NCBI GenBank assembly: GCA_023431185.1
Contig: JAEYXS010000012.1
Coordinates: 1-64,000, forward strand
Length of the DNA: 64,000 bases
Origin: Verrucomicrobiota bacterium
GTDB taxonomy: Bacteria > Verrucomicrobiota > Verrucomicrobiia > Limisphaerales > JAEYXS01
Direction: 5' to 3'
Each line of letters starts with the position of its first letter. Position 1 is the stretch's first letter. Below are positions 27,337-36,881 of the stretch, piece by piece. A program made the translations under genes and the position numbers. The notes beneath the pieces are model-generated. The model was not told the origin of the DNA. It made no database searches and saw nothing but the letters and a program-made list of their open reading frames with translations.

Positions 27337-27343
27337 CGGTGGC

Positions 27344-27485
27344 GCGCGACTCTCCGAGTCGCAGCAATGCACGAAAACAAAGCAGTGCGAAAACATTCAA
27401 AAGCTGCTGAATATAGCTCGAGAACTTCGGGCGTCTTGCAAACCAGTTTTGCTCAGGGATGTAGCTGCGACTCGGAGAGTCGCGC
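27344..27485. repeat. MITE-like element with 22-bp perfect inverted repeats
   Basis: The arms are 27344-27365 and 27464-27485, perfect reverse complements over 22 bp. Each arm is itself a palindrome (GCGACTC-TCC-GAGTCGC), so each can fold alone. The 98-bp interior codes for nothing obvious. The element fills the gap between the convergent stops at 27336 and 27489 and may act as a bidirectional terminator. No target duplication is evident. Confidence 0.75.
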
Positions 27486-27488
27486 TCC

Positions 27489-27884
27489 TCACCCACCCGC
27501 AAACACCGGCCTAAAACCCGCTTCCTCCAAGATCCGCGCCACATCCTCCCGTTTGTCCCCCTGAATCTCGATCTGCCCATCCTTCACCGTCCCGCCCACG
27601 CCGCACATCTTCTGCATCTTCTTGGCGAGCTGTTCCTTCTCCGGCAGACCGATGCCCACAAAGCCCGTCACCACCGTCACCGTCTTGCCCCCACGCCCCG
27701 CCTTCTGCCGGATGATATCCACCCGCCCACGGTTTTTCCTCGGCTTCATTTCCGGCGCTGCCTGCGGAGACGATACTGGCGGAGAACTCGGTGCCTCTGG
27801 CAATCCTTCGCTGGAAAGCGCACCAAAAGGATTATGGCTCAAGGCCGCTCCACCATCCGTCGGCACGCGTTTGCTGCTGCTCAT
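27489..27884 (-). CDS. SUI1/eIF1-like translation factor (YciH family)
   Basis: A 131-residue protein related to eukaryotic initiation factor eIF1, thought in bacteria to affect start-codon selection. Residues 1-48 are a Pro/Ser-rich variable leader. The SUI1 domain from about residue 52 shows RQKAGRGGKTVTVVTGF, LAKKMQKMCGVGGTVKDGQI and EIQGDKREDVARILEEAGF. It stands alone, 24 nt upstream of the SMP-30 gene on the same strand. Confidence 0.9.
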   Translation of the reverse strand: MSSSKRVPTDGGAALSHNPFGALSSEGLPEAPSSPPVSSPQAAPEMKPRKNRGRVDIIRQKAGRGGKTVTVVTGFVGIGLPEKEQLAKKMQKMCGVGGTVKDGQIEIQGDKREDVARILEEAGFRPVFAGG

Positions 27885-27908
27885 ACACCTTTGCGTCTCT
27901 TCAAAAAA

Positions 27909-28895
27909 TCATTTCACCGGCAACGGAATCGCCTCCACCGGCCCCAGCCAAGGGTAGAATGCCTTCACGTTCGCCTTGCGCCGCAGCACTTTGTCCCATT
28001 GAGTCACATAGATGTATTCCCCGCCGGGTCCGCCGATATGCACGCTCGTCATGCCCTTTTCATAGGGCTTCGGCAGCAGCCCGCACTCTCGCCCCGTGGG
28101 ATCAAAGACCTGCACGCCCAACGCGGAAGACACATAGAAGCGCCCATACAAATCCGAACTCATCCCATCCCCGCCGCTCGCCACCTTGTAAACTGGGGTG
28201 CGGCCGTCCTGGCTCTTGGCGTTCTGATCCACCTCCGTGCGCATCGTCATATAAGGCACCCCGGGCGTCAGCTTGCCGTCCGGCTCGATGCTGTATGTCC
28301 ACACATACTTGCCGCGTGAATCCGATACCGCCAGCGTCCGCTGGTCCGGCGAGAGAGCGATGCCGTTCGGCGCAGTGACCGTTCCTGTATCGGCCACCCT
28401 TAACTCACCCGTCTTGGCATTCACGAACACAATCTGCTTTTTGCCCGTCTCGGTGAAGTAGATGTAGCCTTTGTGCGTCACCACCAGATCGTTCGGTGCC
28501 ACGTCTTTCGCCAGAATCGTCTCTTTGCCGCTGGGCAATTCAAACGCCGAGAGATGTTTGTCCTTGCCCGTGCCCGCTCCGGCATAGAGCCGGCCATCCG
28601 GTCCAAATTTCATGCCGCTCACCGGAATGCCCTCGATCACCTTGGACTTTGTGCCATCCGGCGCCACCTTCCAGATCGTTGGCGGCGTGCTGCGCATGTC
28701 GCAGAAGTAGAAATTGCCTTTGTCATCGGACAACGGCGCATCGGCAAAACCCAGCCCCTCCGCCACCACCTCCCATTTCGTGTCCGGTAGAATCAGCCGA
28801 TGCAACGTCATGTCGCCGCCCAGGTCCTGAGCATGAATCGAAGGAATTGTGGTTACTCCCACAACAGCAGCCAGGATTGCCAATTTTAATTTCAT
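27909..28895 (-). CDS. Secreted SMP-30/gluconolactonase family protein
   Basis: A six-bladed beta-propeller of 328 residues, likely hydrolysing sugar lactones in the periplasm. The signal peptide covers residues 1-22. Family segments include GLGFADAPLSDDKGNFYF, GMKFGPDGRLYAG and the metal-site Asn/Asp in APNGIALSPDQRTLAVSDS. The ATG at 28895 fits the signal peptide; a TTG two codons earlier is rejected. The gene follows the secreted esterase by 19 nt, and both may act on plant or algal polysaccharide fragments. Confidence 0.85.
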   Translation of the reverse strand: MKLKLAILAAVVGVTTIPSIHAQDLGGDMTLHRLILPDTKWEVVAEGLGFADAPLSDDKGNFYFCDMRSTPPTIWKVAPDGTKSKVIEGIPVSGMKFGPDGRLYAGAGTGKDKHLSAFELPSGKETILAKDVAPNDLVVTHKGYIYFTETGKKQIVFVNAKTGELRVADTGTVTAPNGIALSPDQRTLAVSDSRGKYVWTYSIEPDGKLTPGVPYMTMRTEVDQNAKSQDGRTPVYKVASGGDGMSSDLYGRFYVSSALGVQVFDPTGRECGLLPKPYEKGMTSVHIGGPGGEYIYVTQWDKVLRRKANVKAFYPWLGPVEAIPLPVK

Positions 28896-28914
28896 ATCCA
28901 AATCAGTACCGCGA

Positions 28915-29796
28915 TTAATTCTTATACCCCGCCCACAACCACTTCAACGCCTCCGGCAATAACGGCCCTGCCGCGTTGCTATTATGCTCCCCTTCCGTGA
29001 AATCGAAGCGGTAGTCATGCTTCATATACTTCAGTGAAGACGCCATCATCTGGTTAGCCAGGGGCCAGTTGCCGAAAGGATTGTCCAGGTCATTCTTGCC
29101 GTCCTGCAGATACACACGGATCGGCTTCTTCTCCGTCTTGCGGATGAGATACGGATACACATGCCCGCCGCGCAGATCCACGAAGCTGCCGATGGTACTC
29201 AACACTTTGCGGAACTGATCCGGCCGCTCCCATGCCACCGTGAACGAGCAGATGCCGCCGGAACTGGCCCCACAGATCGCCCGCCCCTCCGGATCATCCG
29301 TGATGTTATAGCCCAGCTTCCTCACCTCCGGCAAAATCTCCTCGATTAGAAAACGCGCATAACGATCACCCAATGAATCATACTCGAAGCTGCGATTGCT
29401 CACTCGCCATGGATTCTGCGGCGTGTAACTGCCATTATGACCGGGGTTGATGAAGATGCCGATGGTCACCGGCATCTCACCCTTGGCGATAAGATTGTCG
29501 AACACCGTCGGCACACGCCAGTTCCCCTTCAGGTTCACGTAGTCGTGCCCATCTTGGAAAACCATCACGCACGCCGGCTTCTCCTTCTCATATTGCGCCG
29601 GCACATACACCCACCAGTCCCGTGTGGTGTTCGTGAAGATTTGCGAAGTGAAGTTCGTGTACTTCGTGATAGTCCCCGTCGGCACCCCTGCCTGCACTTC
29701 GTGATAGGGTGAGAGCTTCGGCTTTTCAGCAGCTGTTACCGACAAGCTTGCCGCCACACAGAACACGGCGAGCGAAATAGTTTTCAAAAGCTTCAT
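28915..29796 (-). CDS. Secreted enterochelin esterase-like hydrolase (paralog A)
   Basis: A 293-residue alpha/beta hydrolase of the IroD/Fes-like esterase D family. The signal peptide covers residues 1-23. The nucleophile elbow is GASSGG in AICGASSGGICSFTVAWERP. The acid/His region is HDYRFDFTEGEHNSNA. The ATG at 29796 starts the signal peptide. A second copy of this family lies at 45505-46407 with the same order of motifs. Because the genome neighbourhood has no siderophore genes, an ester of a sugar or phenolic acid is a more likely substrate; this is inference. Confidence 0.85.
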   Translation of the reverse strand: MKLLKTISLAVFCVAASLSVTAAEKPKLSPYHEVQAGVPTGTITKYTNFTSQIFTNTTRDWWVYVPAQYEKEKPACVMVFQDGHDYVNLKGNWRVPTVFDNLIAKGEMPVTIGIFINPGHNGSYTPQNPWRVSNRSFEYDSLGDRYARFLIEEILPEVRKLGYNITDDPEGRAICGASSGGICSFTVAWERPDQFRKVLSTIGSFVDLRGGHVYPYLIRKTEKKPIRVYLQDGKNDLDNPFGNWPLANQMMASSLKYMKHDYRFDFTEGEHNSNAAGPLLPEALKWLWAGYKN

Positions 29797-29884
29797 GATT
29801 TTCAAAATTATCTCCGTTCGATTTCTTCCACGCAATCGCCAAGTGCAGCCCTTGATTTGCACTTTCCCTCTGCTTTACCATCGT

Positions 29885-31201
29885 TCACCTCTTCTCCGCA
29901 GCTATTCTTCGTTTCTTTTGCCAGCATTGCCAGCACGCCGCCCACCCCAAAGCCACGGCAGGCACAAAAACGAACTCGATCTCACCCCGGAATCTTGCCT
30001 GCCCCACATGCGTCAATCCGTACACCAGCGAATAGATCACGCAATAAAGCCCCAGCACACCTTTGTACTCGAACGGCCAGGGCTTCGGCCCCCACAAAGC
30101 AACCGTAGTGAACACCAGAAACACCGCCCAATAGCCGATGTGCAGCCAGCGCATGGTCAATGCCTCCGCCTCACCGGAACTCCGCAAGTAACGCGCCGGG
30201 GGCATCGTCCAGAGCCACAGCATCTTCTTGAGCGTGCGCTGAACGAAGGCCACCGGCTCCGCCCGCACATACTCCATCGCTTCGTCCTGCATCGCCTGCA
30301 TCAGTTCCATCTCGGAGACCTTGCCGCGCAATTCGAAAGCTTTGGGCGGATACTGGTTGGTAACCTCTTCGCCGCCGCCTTCCACAAACGCCGTTCCCGT
30401 CGCATGCGGGTTGTTCCCCATCCAGAACTCCTTGCCGAAACTGTTCTTCACCAAGAGCAGGCGACCATGCACTTGCTGGTTCCGAATGGTCCAAGGCGTC
30501 AACACCAACAGCGTCAGCAAACCCGCCCCAAATATCCAGGCAACCTGGGCATTAAGCCGCTTGCGAAGCGCATTCAGCAACAGCACACCAGACAAGAGTC
30601 CAAACACCGCCAGCAACACCGGTTGGAACAATCCCGCTAAACCTGTCCCCAGCCCGGTAAGCACCGCGCGCCATCCGCCTGTCGGATTCTCCGCCAGCGT
30701 CAGCCAGCCCCACAACAGCCACGGATGAAACGCCATGACAATGGCCGTGTGATGGATGCGCGTCGGATACCAATAAAGCAACGGCATCACGCAAACGATC
30801 AACCTCGCCCACCGCGCTGTCTCCTCCCCGAACCAACGCGCCACCAGCCAGCTCAGCGGAAAAACCATGGAGGCCACCACCACCGCCTGCCCCAGGCTGA
30901 TGAACAGATAAGCCAGCGGCGTTTTCCCGAACAGGGTGCCCATCCAGTAGAGCAGATAAGGATAACCCGGTGCCTGCCAGCTCGTCGGCTCGGCGGTCCG
31001 CGAAAAATCATGAGCAAAACCTTTTCCCACGAGCAGATAATCCGTGATGCCTCCGTTCTCCCACGTCATCGGATGACGATAATGCCCCACCGCCAGCACC
31101 GCGATCACATGCAGCAGCAGACTGGCCACGAACAGCAACTTCGGCTGGCTGAAACGCTCCAGCCACTGGTTCAAATCCATTTTGCGAACACCCGTTTCCA
31201 T
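29885..31201 (-). CDS. Polytopic ArnT/PMT-like glycosyltransferase
   Basis: An integral membrane protein of about 440 residues with roughly ten spans. The first periplasmic loop after span 1 has ENGGITDYLLVGKGF and then SWQAPGYPYLLYW, the pattern of GT39/GT83-type lipid-linked sugar transferases. The protein ends with a basic KKRR tail. Possible ATG starts lie at 31222, 31201 and 31180. I list 31201 because GGGAAAAGG precedes it; this is not certain. It starts just after the stop of the preceding Tat-protein gene. Confidence 0.7.
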   Translation of the reverse strand: METGVRKMDLNQWLERFSQPKLLFVASLLLHVIAVLAVGHYRHPMTWENGGITDYLLVGKGFAHDFSRTAEPTSWQAPGYPYLLYWMGTLFGKTPLAYLFISLGQAVVVASMVFPLSWLVARWFGEETARWARLIVCVMPLLYWYPTRIHHTAIVMAFHPWLLWGWLTLAENPTGGWRAVLTGLGTGLAGLFQPVLLAVFGLLSGVLLLNALRKRLNAQVAWIFGAGLLTLLVLTPWTIRNQQVHGRLLLVKNSFGKEFWMGNNPHATGTAFVEGGGEEVTNQYPPKAFELRGKVSEMELMQAMQDEAMEYVRAEPVAFVQRTLKKMLWLWTMPPARYLRSSGEAEALTMRWLHIGYWAVFLVFTTVALWGPKPWPFEYKGVLGLYCVIYSLVYGLTHVGQARFRGEIEFVFVPAVALGWAACWQCWQKKRRIAAEKR

Positions 31202-31227
31202 ACGCCTTTTCCCGTTCCCCATCTCGC

Positions 31228-32535
31228 CTATGCCACCACTTTCTGCAGTTTCCACCACACATTCTCCAGCGGGAAGAACTGCGAATATATCAACCGCTCA
31301 TACCGGTAATGCGCCACGATCTTCTCCAACTCCGCCCGCCGTTCCTTCAAAATCGTCTTGTCCGGAGCCAGCGCTACCACCCACGCCGCGAAAGCCGGTT
31401 CTCTCACCCCGTTCACTTCCTGCCCGCGACGCGGCGCCACTTTTCCGAACTCGCGCAATTGCATCTGCGCCAGCGCCACTGCTTCCCGCTCCGTCTGCTG
31501 CGGCTTCCACCACTGGTTCATCACCCGCCAGTCGTGCTCGAACTTTTTCACATCCTCATTGTCGAACTTCATGCCGATGGGCAGGCTCTCCAGCGCCACC
31601 ACCGCCCCCGCCTGCAAGCCCTTCGCATACGCCGCCTTCAGATCCTTGTCCGTCTCCATCTCCCACAACGCCCGCAAGCAGGCGTTCGGGATGGATGCCG
31701 TCCATGAATGCCGGGGACCGTGTTCAAAGATCATTCCACCCTCACACGCGGCCAATCTCGAGATGTTCTTTTTGCCGCCCACCTCCATCATCGCTTGCCG
31801 GTACATCTTGTCCCATTTGGCATCCTTCGTCAGTTGATTCATCCATTTCAACACGAACAACACCCGTGGTGAACTCTCCCATGAGATCTCGTGGAACTGT
31901 CCCCGGATCTTGAACGGCTCCTCCGCCGGCATCTTCCACCCAAGCGCGATGATTGTGTCCACCAGCTCCGACACCTTCGCCACGATGCGCGCCCGCTCTG
32001 CCTTATCCGGCAGATCCGTTTGCAGATACCGCCACAACCCGAAGAGCCACGGCCCGGTCTGGTCGTTCGAGCCCATCGCATAATGGCTCTTCCCATCCGT
32101 CCCCATTCCGCGCGCCACAAAACCCTTCACCTCGCTCACCGAAGCCAGCTTCATCAAGCCCCGTGCCATCCGCCGCACCTTTTCCGCATCGGACTTGTCC
32201 TTGGTGATGCGCCAGCGGTCGATCATCGCATCGATATATAATCCATTGAAGAATCCTCCGTTCTCGATCGGACTCCACCATCCCAGTGCATTCGGTTTGC
32301 CCAGCCGGCACTCCTCCGGTGTAGGAATGATCACTTTTCCGTCCAAGTCCGCGAAATCCAGCATCACATCATGTTTGTCGATCAATCGCCGCCACATCTC
32401 CTCATGCGCTGACTGCGCAGCAGCCTCGGCTTTGCCCGCCTCGGCGCGCAGTATGAAGGGTGCACCCAAAGCAAAGCCTGCCCCTGCCTTGATTGCCATC
32501 CTCCGTGAAACTGTTTTGGTGCTGTTGCCGTTCAT
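31228..32535 (-). CDS. Tat-exported protein of unknown function
   Basis: A 435-residue protein with a twin-arginine signal (TVSRRMAIKAGAGFALGAPF). The mature part is rich in Trp, Gly and aromatic helices (GWWSPIENGGFFNGLYIDAM, GSNDQTGPWLFGLWRYLQ), which resembles the (alpha/alpha)6 toroid of glycoside hydrolases and lyases, but I cannot name a family. The ATG at 32535 begins the Tat signal. It precedes the membrane glycosyltransferase gene on the same strand. Confidence 0.75.
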   Translation of the reverse strand: MNGNSTKTVSRRMAIKAGAGFALGAPFILRAEAGKAEAAAQSAHEEMWRRLIDKHDVMLDFADLDGKVIIPTPEECRLGKPNALGWWSPIENGGFFNGLYIDAMIDRWRITKDKSDAEKVRRMARGLMKLASVSEVKGFVARGMGTDGKSHYAMGSNDQTGPWLFGLWRYLQTDLPDKAERARIVAKVSELVDTIIALGWKMPAEEPFKIRGQFHEISWESSPRVLFVLKWMNQLTKDAKWDKMYRQAMMEVGGKKNISRLAACEGGMIFEHGPRHSWTASIPNACLRALWEMETDKDLKAAYAKGLQAGAVVALESLPIGMKFDNEDVKKFEHDWRVMNQWWKPQQTEREAVALAQMQLREFGKVAPRRGQEVNGVREPAFAAWVVALAPDKTILKERRAELEKIVAHYRYERLIYSQFFPLENVWWKLQKVVA

Positions 32536-32958
32536 GATGATGTTTGATGTAACCCCAGAGAACCACCTCCCCACAAGGCTGCAATTCCCTGGTCCGGAGT
32601 GTTTTCTGCTGGTGAAATAGTTCTCGTTGAAACCCGGTTTGCCCAGATGTTTCTTCTCACGGCCTGATTCAGCCTCTCTGACACGCTCCTTTTCATGTCT
32701 CTATATATAAACTCCGGGTCAGTGAAAAAGCTTCAAAAAAACTGCACAAAATGATAACGCTAAAAACTGCGCCATTTTGACTCACTTTCACACTGGCTTC
32801 TGCGCCGCGCCAGTCTGTGACAAAATGTCTCATTTTCCAAAATAGCCCTGATGAGAAAGCGAAGCGAACCGTTCCGTGGGCGTTTTCCAGCGCCCTTCCG
32901 GACTCGACACCCATCCTCTTTCCCGCCAATCTTGACTGGTCGCCGTCAACTTAAGGTT
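32536..32958. other. 423-nt divergent spacer with repeated CAAAATG motifs
   Basis: No gene is seen. Motifs CAAAATG occur at 32747-32753 and 32821-32827, and inverted CATTTTG or CATTTTC at 32773-32779 and 32831-32837. The last pair forms AAAATG-TCT-CATTTT. An AT-rich CTATATATAA lies at 32701-32710. These could be operators for the divergent genes; the direction is not resolved. Confidence 0.4.
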
Positions 32959-33684
32959 ATGCCCGGACACAAATTCAACATCCTGTTCCTTGAGGACAAT
33001 CTGGTCGCTTCTAATTTCCTGATCACGACCCTCTCCCGTGAGCTGCCAGATGTGAAATTTATCCCCGCCATCTCCCTCAAGGAAGCCAGCCAGAAAGTCG
33101 CCGAGCAAGCCTTCGACCTCTTCATCCTCGACATCCAGTTGCCCGATGGCAACAGCATCGATTTCCTCGACGCCCTGCAAAAGGAACACGTCTCCATCCC
33201 GCGCGCCATCTTCATGACCGCCAGCAAGGTGCCGGAGTTCCGCCAGCGGGCCCAGAACGCCGGTGCCGTCCGCTTCTTTGAGAAACCCGTCAAATCCAAG
33301 GAATTCGCCATCGTCATTCGCGAAATCCTCACCCTGCAGCCGGAGCCGGAGCAAAAACCCAATGCCTTTGAGGGTCTGCTGAGCTGCCTTACCCCCATTG
33401 ATCTCGTCCAATTGAAATGCCTTTCCCACGCCAAGATGGGCCTGGAATTTTTCACCAAGGAAGGCGTGCGCGGTGTGGTCTATTTCCGCGAAGGCCAGGT
33501 GGTTCACGCCGCGACCGGCAATTTGACGGGCGAAGACGCGTTTTGCCGCATCATGACCTGGAAAAGTGGCAAGATCAGCGAGTTGCCACTGCCCACCGCC
33601 CTGCCGCAGACTATCAAAGCCAACTGGAACGACCTCGTCATTAACGCAGCCCATCTGATGGATCAAGCTGCTGGCAATCAGTAG
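32959..33684 (+). CDS. Response regulator receiver with DUF4388 (PATAN)
   Basis: A 241-residue two-component regulator without a DNA-binding domain. The receiver domain (residues 1-125) shows NILFLEDNLVASNFL with the acidic pocket, the phosphoacceptor Asp in FDLFILDIQLPDG, the Thr in AIFMTASKV, and the Lys in FFEKPVKS. The C-terminal half is DUF4388-like (FFTKEGVRGVVYFREGQVVH), a domain found in gliding and pilus signalling proteins. The ATG at 32959 is preceded by TAAGGT; an earlier start at 32851 would add an unrelated basic leader. No histidine kinase lies nearby. Confidence 0.88.
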   Translation: MPGHKFNILFLEDNLVASNFLITTLSRELPDVKFIPAISLKEASQKVAEQAFDLFILDIQLPDGNSIDFLDALQKEHVSIPRAIFMTASKVPEFRQRAQNAGAVRFFEKPVKSKEFAIVIREILTLQPEPEQKPNAFEGLLSCLTPIDLVQLKCLSHAKMGLEFFTKEGVRGVVYFREGQVVHAATGNLTGEDAFCRIMTWKSGKISELPLPTALPQTIKANWNDLVINAAHLMDQAAGNQ

Positions 33685-33747
33685 CGGAGTAGCGGGACAT
33701 CTGACACCGCTTTTTCTGTCTGGATGAGCCCCAGACTATTTTCCCAC

Positions 33748-35439
33748 TCACAACCGCTCCACCATCACATCCCCCTGAATACCGCCTGCATCGATTGCCA
33801 ACTTCTGCCCGGCTTGATCCTCCAGCCACACTTCCAACTGTCCCGCACCTTTCACCAGTTCAAAGACTGCACGCCCTTCCTTTAGCTCCTGTCTTACCGT
33901 TTTTCCCTGCCAAACCACAACCATCAAAGTGCCTGCCGGAATCGCCTCCCGCACGCTGCGCACCCGATACTTCCCCGCCTGCTCCACCACCACCTGCCAA
34001 CCCTTCGCCTCTTTGCCTGCCCATGAACCATCTTGGTAATAGCACAGATGCACCGGGTTCTCCGCCGCATTGCCGATATGGATGTCACCCGGTTTGAATC
34101 CCCGCGTGCCCTTCACCTCCGCAAACCATCTCTCATAAGCTTCCCGCAACTTCTGTAACTGCTCCGGATGTGATGAGGCCAGATTCCTCTCCTCCGCCGG
34201 GTCCGCTGAAAGATCATACAGCTCCAGCACCGGCCCTTTCGCGGTCACCACATCCTCCTCTTTATTGAATGAACCCGGCGAACCCACCAGTTTCCAACGT
34301 TGATTGATCACCGCCATGTTCTGATACGCATGCGGAGTGAGTCCGCGATGCACCTGAAAGAACAGGTTGCGGTCCACCAGCTCCACCGCTTTCGTCCCGG
34401 ACAGCAGCGCCTCCAGATTCATCCCGTCCATTTTGAGGTCTGCTGGTGTCTTTATCCCGCAGACACTGAGCAAGGTCGGCAAAACATCCATATCCGCCGC
34501 GATGCGATCGACCGTCCTTGCTCCCTTCCACTTCGCCGGCCATTGCACGAAGAACGGCACCCGGATGCCGCCCTCATAGGTCATGCTCTTGCGCCCGCGC
34601 AGATTCATCGTGTAACGCGCCTGCTGCGGTCCATTGTCCGTCATGAAGATGACCAGTGTGTTCTCACGTATCTTCAGCTTTTCCAGATGGATGAGCAATC
34701 GTCCGAAATTTTCATCCAGATTCTGCACCATCCCATAAACCTTCGCCGTCGTGTCATCTAGGCCAAGCGCACGATACGGCTTCACATAATCTTCACTCAC
34801 TTCCAAAGGCGTGTGGGGAGCATTCAAAGGGATGTAAGCGAAGAAAGGTTTCCTCTGGTTCGCCGTGGCAAACTCCATCGCTGCATTGAAGAACACATCC
34901 GTGCAATACCCTTTCGCCTGGATGCGTTTGCCATTATGCCACAGGAATGGATCGAAGTAGCTGTTCGGCTGATCGGGCGGCTGCGTGATGCCGCCAGACT
35001 TGTGCATTAACACTTCCTGAAAACCCTGATCCTGCGGCCGCATCGGATAATTGTCCCCCAAGTGCCACTTGCCGAAGAGGCCCGTACGATAGCCGCCCTT
35101 GCCCAGCAATTCCGCCACCGTCGTTTCCTCCCCATGCATCTTTGCCCCGCCGCGCGATGTATGGATGACCCCTGTACGATACTGATACCGCCCCGTCATC
35201 AAGGCCGCCCGGGTCGGCGCACACACCGGGCTCACATAGAAGCGCGTCAGCCGGATGCCCTCGCGCCCGAACTTGTCCAGATTCGGTGTCTTGATCTTGT
35301 CGTTTCCATGCAGGCCCAAGTCACCGATGCCCTGATCGTCCGAAATCACGAGAATCACATTGGGCCGGTCAGCCCCATGCATACCAACTGGCAGGAGGAC
35401 GAATGCAAACGCCAGCAGGCACAAGCGCAGGAGGTTCAT
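33748..35439 (-). CDS. Secreted formylglycine-type sulfatase
   Basis: Hydrolyses sulfate esters, probably on polysaccharides or glycosaminoglycan-like polymers. It has 563 residues. Signal peptide 1-22, metal-site DDQG at 34-37, and CAPTR at residues 73-77, the C-x-P-x-R motif whose Cys becomes formylglycine. KWHLGDN and TDNGPQ follow in the usual order. The last 110 residues look like an appended beta-sandwich. The maturing enzyme FGE is not in the window. The start at 35439 is preceded by no strong ribosome site. Confidence 0.93.
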   Translation of the reverse strand: MNLLRLCLLAFAFVLLPVGMHGADRPNVILVISDDQGIGDLGLHGNDKIKTPNLDKFGREGIRLTRFYVSPVCAPTRAALMTGRYQYRTGVIHTSRGGAKMHGEETTVAELLGKGGYRTGLFGKWHLGDNYPMRPQDQGFQEVLMHKSGGITQPPDQPNSYFDPFLWHNGKRIQAKGYCTDVFFNAAMEFATANQRKPFFAYIPLNAPHTPLEVSEDYVKPYRALGLDDTTAKVYGMVQNLDENFGRLLIHLEKLKIRENTLVIFMTDNGPQQARYTMNLRGRKSMTYEGGIRVPFFVQWPAKWKGARTVDRIAADMDVLPTLLSVCGIKTPADLKMDGMNLEALLSGTKAVELVDRNLFFQVHRGLTPHAYQNMAVINQRWKLVGSPGSFNKEEDVVTAKGPVLELYDLSADPAEERNLASSHPEQLQKLREAYERWFAEVKGTRGFKPGDIHIGNAAENPVHLCYYQDGSWAGKEAKGWQVVVEQAGKYRVRSVREAIPAGTLMVVVWQGKTVRQELKEGRAVFELVKGAGQLEVWLEDQAGQKLAIDAGGIQGDVMVERL

Positions 35440-35505
35440 AAGGCTATGTAAGCAATCCTGCACCAAAATGCCAACGGTGAAAACAAGCGCGTGATCTGAC
35501 CCCGC

Positions 35506-35540
35506 AAAAAAAAGGCTGGCAGCAATAATAGCTGCCAGCC
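35506..35540 (-). terminator. Rho-independent terminator after DUF1552 gene
   Basis: A 10-bp perfect stem (35514-35523 with 35531-35540), 7-nt loop, followed on the minus strand by eight T. It ends the DUF1592/DUF1552 operon, 24 nt past the stop. Confidence 0.9.
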
Positions 35541-35564
35541 CTCTGTTTGAGTCGTGCTGTGTGC

Positions 35565-36881
35565 TTACGCCAGATCCAAAGGCCCGCCCTGGCTCAGTTC
35601 TTTGTTGCCGAAGGTCGCGATGTTATGCCCCACCGCGTGGGCCAGCGCCAGATGCAACCGGTTGTGCGGCACCTTGTCGAACTTCAACGACCGGCCCATC
35701 TTGAACCCGAATCCGCCGCCCGCCATCACGAAAGGGATGTCATTGAGCGTGTGGCTGTTGCCCTTGCCCAGCTCGTTCGTCCAGATCACCAGCGTGTTGT
35801 CCAGCATCGAACCCGTGCTGCCCGGCTCCGGCGTCTCCGCCAGCCGCTTCAGCAGGTAGTTCAATTCACCGGCGAACCACTTGTTGATCTTGATAAGCTT
35901 CTGCTTCGCCACCTCGTCGCTGTCCGGTTCGTGCGACAGGCCGTGATGCCCGTCCTTGATATCCAGCCAGTTCATGCGCGCCTGCCCGACGGATTTCGTG
36001 TACTGCAACGTCGCCACACGAGCCATGTCGTTCACGAAGCTGTTGATGAGCAGGTCAACCTGCATCCGGCTCAAGCGCGGGACATCGTCGTTCTGGCTGG
36101 CGGACACTCCGCCTTCTAAAGCCGGAGCCGGGGCCAGCACCTTCCGCTTGTCGCTTTCTTTCAGGTCCTTCTCCATCTGTCGCACCAGCGTCTCATGCTG
36201 CTCCAGCATCCGCCGGTCTTCCGCGCTGATCATCTTGCGGATCTTCTTCAAGTCCGTCTGCACATCGTCCAGGATGCTCTGCAAGCTCTCCTTGTCCTTC
36301 AGCTGTCCATAGAGCTTCTGATACATCTGGTACGGGTCCGAGATCGGCGCGACCGGCTGGTTCGGCCCGGCGTAGGACATGCGCGTCCAAGGATCCGCCC
36401 GGTCCGTCACCCCCACGCCAAATTCCAACGAGCCAAAGCGCGTCTTCGTCTCTTCCTTGCTCTGGAAATAATTCTTCAGCTCCTGGTCGATGGAAATGCC
36501 GCTCGCCCAACCGGCGGGCGCACCGCCTCCGCCCTGCACGTTGCCCGGGAACAGCTCGATGCCCGTGAGCAGGCAGCTCATGCCGCGCATGTGGCTGTCG
36601 CCATCTCCGCGCACCCGGTTGGCCACGCCGTTCAGGATGAGCATCTTGTCCTTGAACTCCTCCAGCGGGGACATGATCTCCTTCAGCTTGAACTCGCTGC
36701 CAACCTCATCCGGCCAGAACGCGGGCGGAATTGTCCCGTTCGGGCTGAACATGATGACGAGTCGTTGACGCGGCCGGGCCGGAGCCGCCAGGCCGAGGCT
36801 CGGCAGGCCCATCAGGAATGGCAGGGCGGCGGTAGAGAGTCCGACCCGCTTGATAAATTCACGGCGATGTATCGTGTTCAT
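35565..36881 (-). CDS. DUF1552 Tat-exported protein
   Basis: A 438-residue planctomycete/verrucomicrobial family usually encoded beside DUF1587/1592/1588/1585 cytochromes. The N-terminus is a Tat signal (HRREFIKRVGLSTAALPFLM). LVIMFSPNGTIPPAFWPD and GVTDRADPWTRMSYAG are family hallmarks. It belongs to the DUF1501/sulfatase-like superfamily, so a hydrolytic or structural role is likely. It overlaps the upstream cytochrome by ATGA at 36878-36881, which implies translational coupling. Confidence 0.92.
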   Translation of the reverse strand: MNTIHRREFIKRVGLSTAALPFLMGLPSLGLAAPARPRQRLVIMFSPNGTIPPAFWPDEVGSEFKLKEIMSPLEEFKDKMLILNGVANRVRGDGDSHMRGMSCLLTGIELFPGNVQGGGGAPAGWASGISIDQELKNYFQSKEETKTRFGSLEFGVGVTDRADPWTRMSYAGPNQPVAPISDPYQMYQKLYGQLKDKESLQSILDDVQTDLKKIRKMISAEDRRMLEQHETLVRQMEKDLKESDKRKVLAPAPALEGGVSASQNDDVPRLSRMQVDLLINSFVNDMARVATLQYTKSVGQARMNWLDIKDGHHGLSHEPDSDEVAKQKLIKINKWFAGELNYLLKRLAETPEPGSTGSMLDNTLVIWTNELGKGNSHTLNDIPFVMAGGGFGFKMGRSLKFDKVPHNRLHLALAHAVGHNIATFGNKELSQGGPLDLA

